Origin: Candidatus Muproteobacteria bacterium
Lineage (GTDB): Bacteria > Pseudomonadota > Gammaproteobacteria > Acidiferrobacterales > Sulfurifustaceae
Length of the DNA stretch: 8,919 nt
Direction of reading: 5' to 3'
NCBI GenBank assembly: GCA_023266455.1
Contig: JAHFQD010000059.1
Location: forward strand, 1-8,919
Shown piece by piece: positions 6,625 through 8,919 of the stretch (position 1 is its first letter; each line of letters starts with the position of its first letter). Both the position numbers and the translations under genes were made by a program. The notes below the pieces were generated by a model. That model was not told the DNA's origin. It saw nothing but the letters and a program-made list of their open reading frames with translations, and searched no databases.

Positions 6625-7449
6625 ATGTCCGATTTATTTGTTCGCGCGCGCGCCGCGCTGCTTGAAACCGATTGCGACACTAAATGCGCGGCGACGCAGT
6701 CGCTCAAAGCTGACTGGGACGCGGGAGCGTTATCGTCGATAAACGCCGATGTGGTCGAAGAAGTTTTCGAGCCTGGGCGACCAGCGAAACCGGTTCTGGT
6801 ATCGCCGCGCGACGTGCAAAACCGATCGGCGTACACACTCGAAGGACGCGGCGCGTTGATACACGCCATCGCGCATATCGAATTCAACGCCATCAATCTC
6901 GCGCTCGATGCGGCGTATCGGTTTCGAGGATTACCGTCCGAGTATTACGGCGATTGGTTGCAGGTGGCGGCGGAAGAGGCGTATCACTTCACTTTGTTGC
7001 GCGAGCACTTGCGCACGTTGGGCTATGAATACGGCGCGTTTACCGCGCACAACGGTTTGTGGGAAATGGCGCTGAAGACTGCACACGATCCGCTGGCGCG
7101 CATGGGGTTGGTGCCGCGCGTGTTGGAAGCGCGCGGACTCGACGTGTCGCCGGCGCTGATCGAAAAACTGCGACGTGCCAGCGATCCACGCGCGGTGGAA
7201 ATTTTGGAAATTATTCAGCGCGACGAGGTCGGTCATGTGCGTGTCGGCAATCGATGGTATCGATATCTTTGCGTGCAGCGCGGCGTCGATCCCTTGGATA
7301 CCTTTCGTCGGCTACTTGAGCAACACGGCTCGATGCGTCTGCGTACGCCGTTCGATACAACGGCGCGGCGCGAAGCCGGTTTTACCGAGTCCGAATTGGT
7401 TATGCTAGAAGCGATCGCAGAAAAAAATAATAGAAAATCATACGAATGA
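6625..7449 (+). CDS. DUF455 family ferritin-like (probable di-iron) protein
   Basis: A 274-aa soluble protein of the DUF455/COG2833 ferritin-like family, with no assigned reaction. A four-helix bundle is suggested by the helices at about residues 77-100, 108-132, 142-170 and 178-212. The pattern of possible iron ligands is complete: Glu86 in AHIEFNAI, Glu118 with His121 in EEAYHF, Glu168 in VLEARG, and Glu201 with His204 in RDEVGHVRVG. This E, ExxH, E, ExxH layout is that of ferritin-like di-iron oxygenases and oxidases such as MiaE. There is no signal peptide, so it is likely cytoplasmic. The start lies 5 nt after the ybbP stop, with only a weak purine stretch upstream (GAGAG at 6609-6613), so translation is probably coupled and the gene co-transcribed with ybbAP. 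Family recognition is from sequence pattern. The substrate is unknown. Confidence 0.85.
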   Translation: MSDLFVRARAALLETDCDTKCAATQSLKADWDAGALSSINADVVEEVFEPGRPAKPVLVSPRDVQNRSAYTLEGRGALIHAIAHIEFNAINLALDAAYRFRGLPSEYYGDWLQVAAEEAYHFTLLREHLRTLGYEYGAFTAHNGLWEMALKTAHDPLARMGLVPRVLEARGLDVSPALIEKLRRASDPRAVEILEIIQRDEVGHVRVGNRWYRYLCVQRGVDPLDTFRRLLEQHGSMRLRTPFDTTARREAGFTESELVMLEAIAEKNNRKSYE

Positions 7450-7539
7450 AATCGCTTTCGATGACATGACTTTAACGACGCGATAAAACAAATTGAAAAA
7501 CGAGATTAACGACAATAACCCGATAATACCGGACCGAAG

Positions 7540-7563
7540 GTGTCATTAATTGGCACGTTTTTT
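7540..7563 (+). terminator. Weak candidate intrinsic terminator after the ybbAP-DUF455 genes
   Basis: GTGTC (7540-7544) can pair with GGCAC (7552-7556), with one G-U pair, around a 7-nt loop. One base later comes a run of six T (7558-7563). Two A-T pairs could extend the stem across a G-G mismatch. It lies about 90 nt after the DUF455 stop. The stem is short, so confidence is low. Confidence 0.35.
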
Positions 7564-7578
7564 ATTCACAATTATTTT
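7550..7578 (+). promoter_or_regulatory. Candidate sigma-70 promoter for the small ORF and TagH-like gene
   Basis: TTGGCA (7550-7555) and TATTTT (7573-7578) are separated by 17 bp in a locally AT-rich stretch. Transcription would start near 7585, just before the small ORF at 7602. It overlaps the candidate terminator, so at most one of the two readings may be right, or the site may do both jobs. Confidence 0.35.
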
Positions 7579-7601
7579 GTCAAATAGATGTTGTTGAATC
7601 G

Positions 7602-7688
7602 ATGCCCCGTTATTACACTTGTTATCGTGTCTTCAAGGATGAAGACGTAAACAAGGACGGCTCGATTCGAGCTGCAGATCAGGGATGA
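7602..7688 (+). CDS. Possible 28-aa small protein with an EF-hand/dockerin-like loop
   Basis: ATG at 7602 opens a 28-codon frame ending at TGA 7686-7688, overlapping the next gene's start as ATGA. The peptide begins MPRYYTCYRVFKDED. It then carries DVNKDGSIRAAD, which satisfies the 12-residue calcium-loop pattern (D at 1, N at 3, D at 5, G at 6, I at 8, D at 12) seen in dockerins and EF hands. No good Shine-Dalgarno precedes it, and the peptide lacks the flanking helices of a full EF hand. It may be a leader peptide coupled to the downstream gene, the displaced N-terminus of that gene after a frameshift, or a chance match. The frame is open upstream to 7527 without another usual start codon. 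Confidence 0.3.
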   Translation: MPRYYTCYRVFKDEDVNKDGSIRAADQG

Positions 7689-8374
7689 AAAAATCGCCAG
7701 ACGGTTCGGAAGATACTGAAAAGCTGCGTATGGCACGTTCAACAAGCGTATCAATACAAGTTTTCAGGCGTTCGCCTGATCGGGACGACGATACCGTCGC
7801 CCTTGATGCCGCCGATTTCGCGATGCCAAGCCAGTTCGTCACCAACTATTCCAATGCGACGTTCCTCGCGCCGGCCACCGACGAAGATTTAATCAAAACG
7901 TTACTGAGCGGGGTGTCGCGCTTAATGGAAGCGCAACGCCGATTCGCCGATGAACTCGACCTCAGCTACGAACGCGTTTTCAGTTACGATTTCTCGCCGT
8001 TCGTAGGCAAAGACATTCACGACGTACTGACGCGCTGGGCGAAAGTCGACAAGCCTAAACTCAACGCGTTCCTACCAATGATCTTCGAAGATCTGCACGT
8101 GCATCAGATGGCGTTGTCGTCGGCGATGGATAGCATCGCGCGCCGCGCGCTTAAATATCTCGCGCCGGAATACACCAAGGGCGGAGCCAAGACCGTTAAT
8201 CAAACGCTGAATCCTGTGTGGAAGCATTACTGCAAACGCCATCAGCGCGTCAGCGCGGATCCACAATTGCGGCATGAGTTGCTGATCGCGCCGGGTTTGG
8301 CGCGCAAGTATGTGCGGATACGTGATAAGTACTTCGCCAGAAAAATCAAATCGCAGGCCGAGCGCTCGAAGTAA
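7685..8374 (+). CDS. Uncharacterised protein resembling the type VI secretion FHA protein C-terminal domain
   Basis: A 229-aa soluble protein, not recognised with certainty. Residues about 66-215 resemble the conserved C-terminal domain of T6SS TagH/Fha/ImpI proteins: LLSGVSRLMEAQRRFADEL near the start, then FEDLHVHQMALSSAMDSIARRAL where TagH proteins have a FDD-HQ-A-AGMRAA helix, and a final NPVWKHYCKRHQRV ... APGLARKYVRIRD where they have a W-x-x-Y ... EFARAYE block. TagH proteins carry an N-terminal FHA domain. Here there is only a charged, Ser/Asp-rich leader of about 60 residues. No signal peptide or membrane helix is seen. ATG 7685 overlaps the stop of the 28-codon frame and has no clear Shine-Dalgarno. 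A later start at Met16 (7730) is possible. No other T6SS gene is in the window. The resemblance is from memory of the family and untested. Confidence 0.6.
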   Translation: MKKSPDGSEDTEKLRMARSTSVSIQVFRRSPDRDDDTVALDAADFAMPSQFVTNYSNATFLAPATDEDLIKTLLSGVSRLMEAQRRFADELDLSYERVFSYDFSPFVGKDIHDVLTRWAKVDKPKLNAFLPMIFEDLHVHQMALSSAMDSIARRALKYLAPEYTKGGAKTVNQTLNPVWKHYCKRHQRVSADPQLRHELLIAPGLARKYVRIRDKYFARKIKSQAERSK

Positions 8375-8381
8375 AACCCAA

Positions 8382-8918
8382 TTACGCTTTTACCACGTCC
8401 GGCCACCAGTGCACGGCGCTCTCGGGCGTTGTCGCTTCTACAATCGACGTCGCGACGCCGGCGCGGATACTGATTTCGGCGCTCATGATGTTCTCGCGAC
8501 CTAGCAGATGCTTACGTACGTTCACCGGATGGTTTGCGCCCGCCGTGCGCTCATCGAAAATTTTCGCGTAACGTTCGGCGTCGAAATCCAAACTACGTGC
8601 ATACTCGGCGAGTCGATCGTGATCGACCGGACCGTTGGCGAAACCCCAGTGCAGCGCGTGGACCATGAAGCGTCCATGCGGAACGACATATCTCTTGGTG
8701 CCGGCGAGAAAAACCAATACCGCGATCGATTCGACGTTACCGAGATTATGCGTAACGATGGGAATCGGTAACGACCGTAGAAAATGATAGGCGGTGAAAC
8801 CGGCGATGAGATTGCCACCTTCGCTCGATATGTGCAGATGAAATTCTTCAGCGTGTTCTTGTTGCAACGCCGAGATCGCGCAGTTACGTAGGTTTTCGAC
8901 CGAACCGGGTGTAATGGG
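8382..8918 (-). CDS. ClpP-fold serine protease-like protein (5' end outside window)
   Basis: The last 178 residues of a ClpP/crotonase-fold protein. Visible blocks are LHISSEGGNLIAGFTAYHFL (ClpP: INSPGGSV helix), GNVESIAVLVFLAG with the Ser64 nucleophile position, GRFMVHALHWG with the catalytic His87, and GRENIMSAEISIRAGVATSIVE, matching the ClpP RD-x-F-(T/S)A-EA block. At the triad Asp position this protein has Glu142. The family text around Ser also differs (VES instead of the usual AAS), and the tail ends in HWWPDVVKA, without the usual ClpP ending. It is therefore a divergent ClpP-like protein, not the housekeeping ClpP. No ClpX/ClpA gene is visible. It converges on the TagH-like gene with 7 nt between the stops. 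The TTG-type starts inside the frame are not real starts, because coding continues to the window edge. Confidence 0.8.
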   Translation of the reverse strand, partial: PITPGSVENLRNCAISALQQEHAEEFHLHISSEGGNLIAGFTAYHFLRSLPIPIVTHNLGNVESIAVLVFLAGTKRYVVPHGRFMVHALHWGFANGPVDHDRLAEYARSLDFDAERYAKIFDERTAGANHPVNVRKHLLGRENIMSAEISIRAGVATSIVEATTPESAVHWWPDVVKA

Positions 8919-8919
8919 A

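Noticed and set aside
8522..8818. 98-aa minus-strand frame and the + strand frame 8508-8771 over the ClpP-like gene
   Set aside because: Both are shadows of the ClpP-like coding frame, whose conserved blocks span the region.

Overview
The window looks like chromosome of a gammaproteobacterium outside the enteric group. It carries the tesA / ybbA-ybbP divergent neighbourhood known from Escherichia coli, beside a lexA-imuA-imuB mutagenesis cassette, which enterics lack but pseudomonads, xanthomonads and relatives often have. The DNA is moderately GC-rich and rich in CGC/GCG codons. I see no rRNA, tRNA, CRISPR array or insertion sequence. The assignment rests on gene content and order only.

Region 1 (1-2329, + strand): the 3' end of lexA, then imuA (4-nt ATGA overlap), then imuB (good Shine-Dalgarno and a GTG start inside imuA). 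This is the SOS-controlled mutasome operon: LexA is the repressor, ImuA a RecA-like accessory protein, and ImuB a catalytically dead Y-family polymerase that bridges to the beta clamp. The usual partner dnaE2 (ImuC) does not follow imuB.

Region 2 (2330-2840): about 510 bases with no convincing gene, containing small palindromes and hairpins and possibly a dispersed repeat.

Region 3 (2841-7449): tesA on the minus strand, diverging from ybbA-ybbP-(DUF455 gene) on the plus strand. The tesA and ybbA start codons overlap in the hexamer TCATGA, so there is no intergenic DNA. YbbA (ATPase) and YbbP (large FtsX-like permease) form a MacB-type ABC complex of the inner membrane, and TesA is an exported SGNH thioesterase/lysophospholipase. 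A ferritin-like DUF455 protein with a complete apparent di-iron ligand set follows ybbP by 5 nt.

Region 4 (7450-8919): an AT-rich gap with a weak terminator/promoter pair and a 28-codon ORF carrying an EF-hand-like loop. That ORF overlaps (ATGA) a 229-aa gene resembling the C-terminal domain of type VI secretion FHA proteins (TagH/Fha), but without an FHA domain. Converging on it, 7 nt away, is a ClpP-fold protein cut by the window edge. It keeps the catalytic Ser and His but has Glu where ClpP has the triad Asp.

The least explained parts are the small-ORF/TagH-like pair, the ClpP-like protein, the DUF455 gene joined to ybbAP, and the lexA-imuAB cassette without dnaE2.
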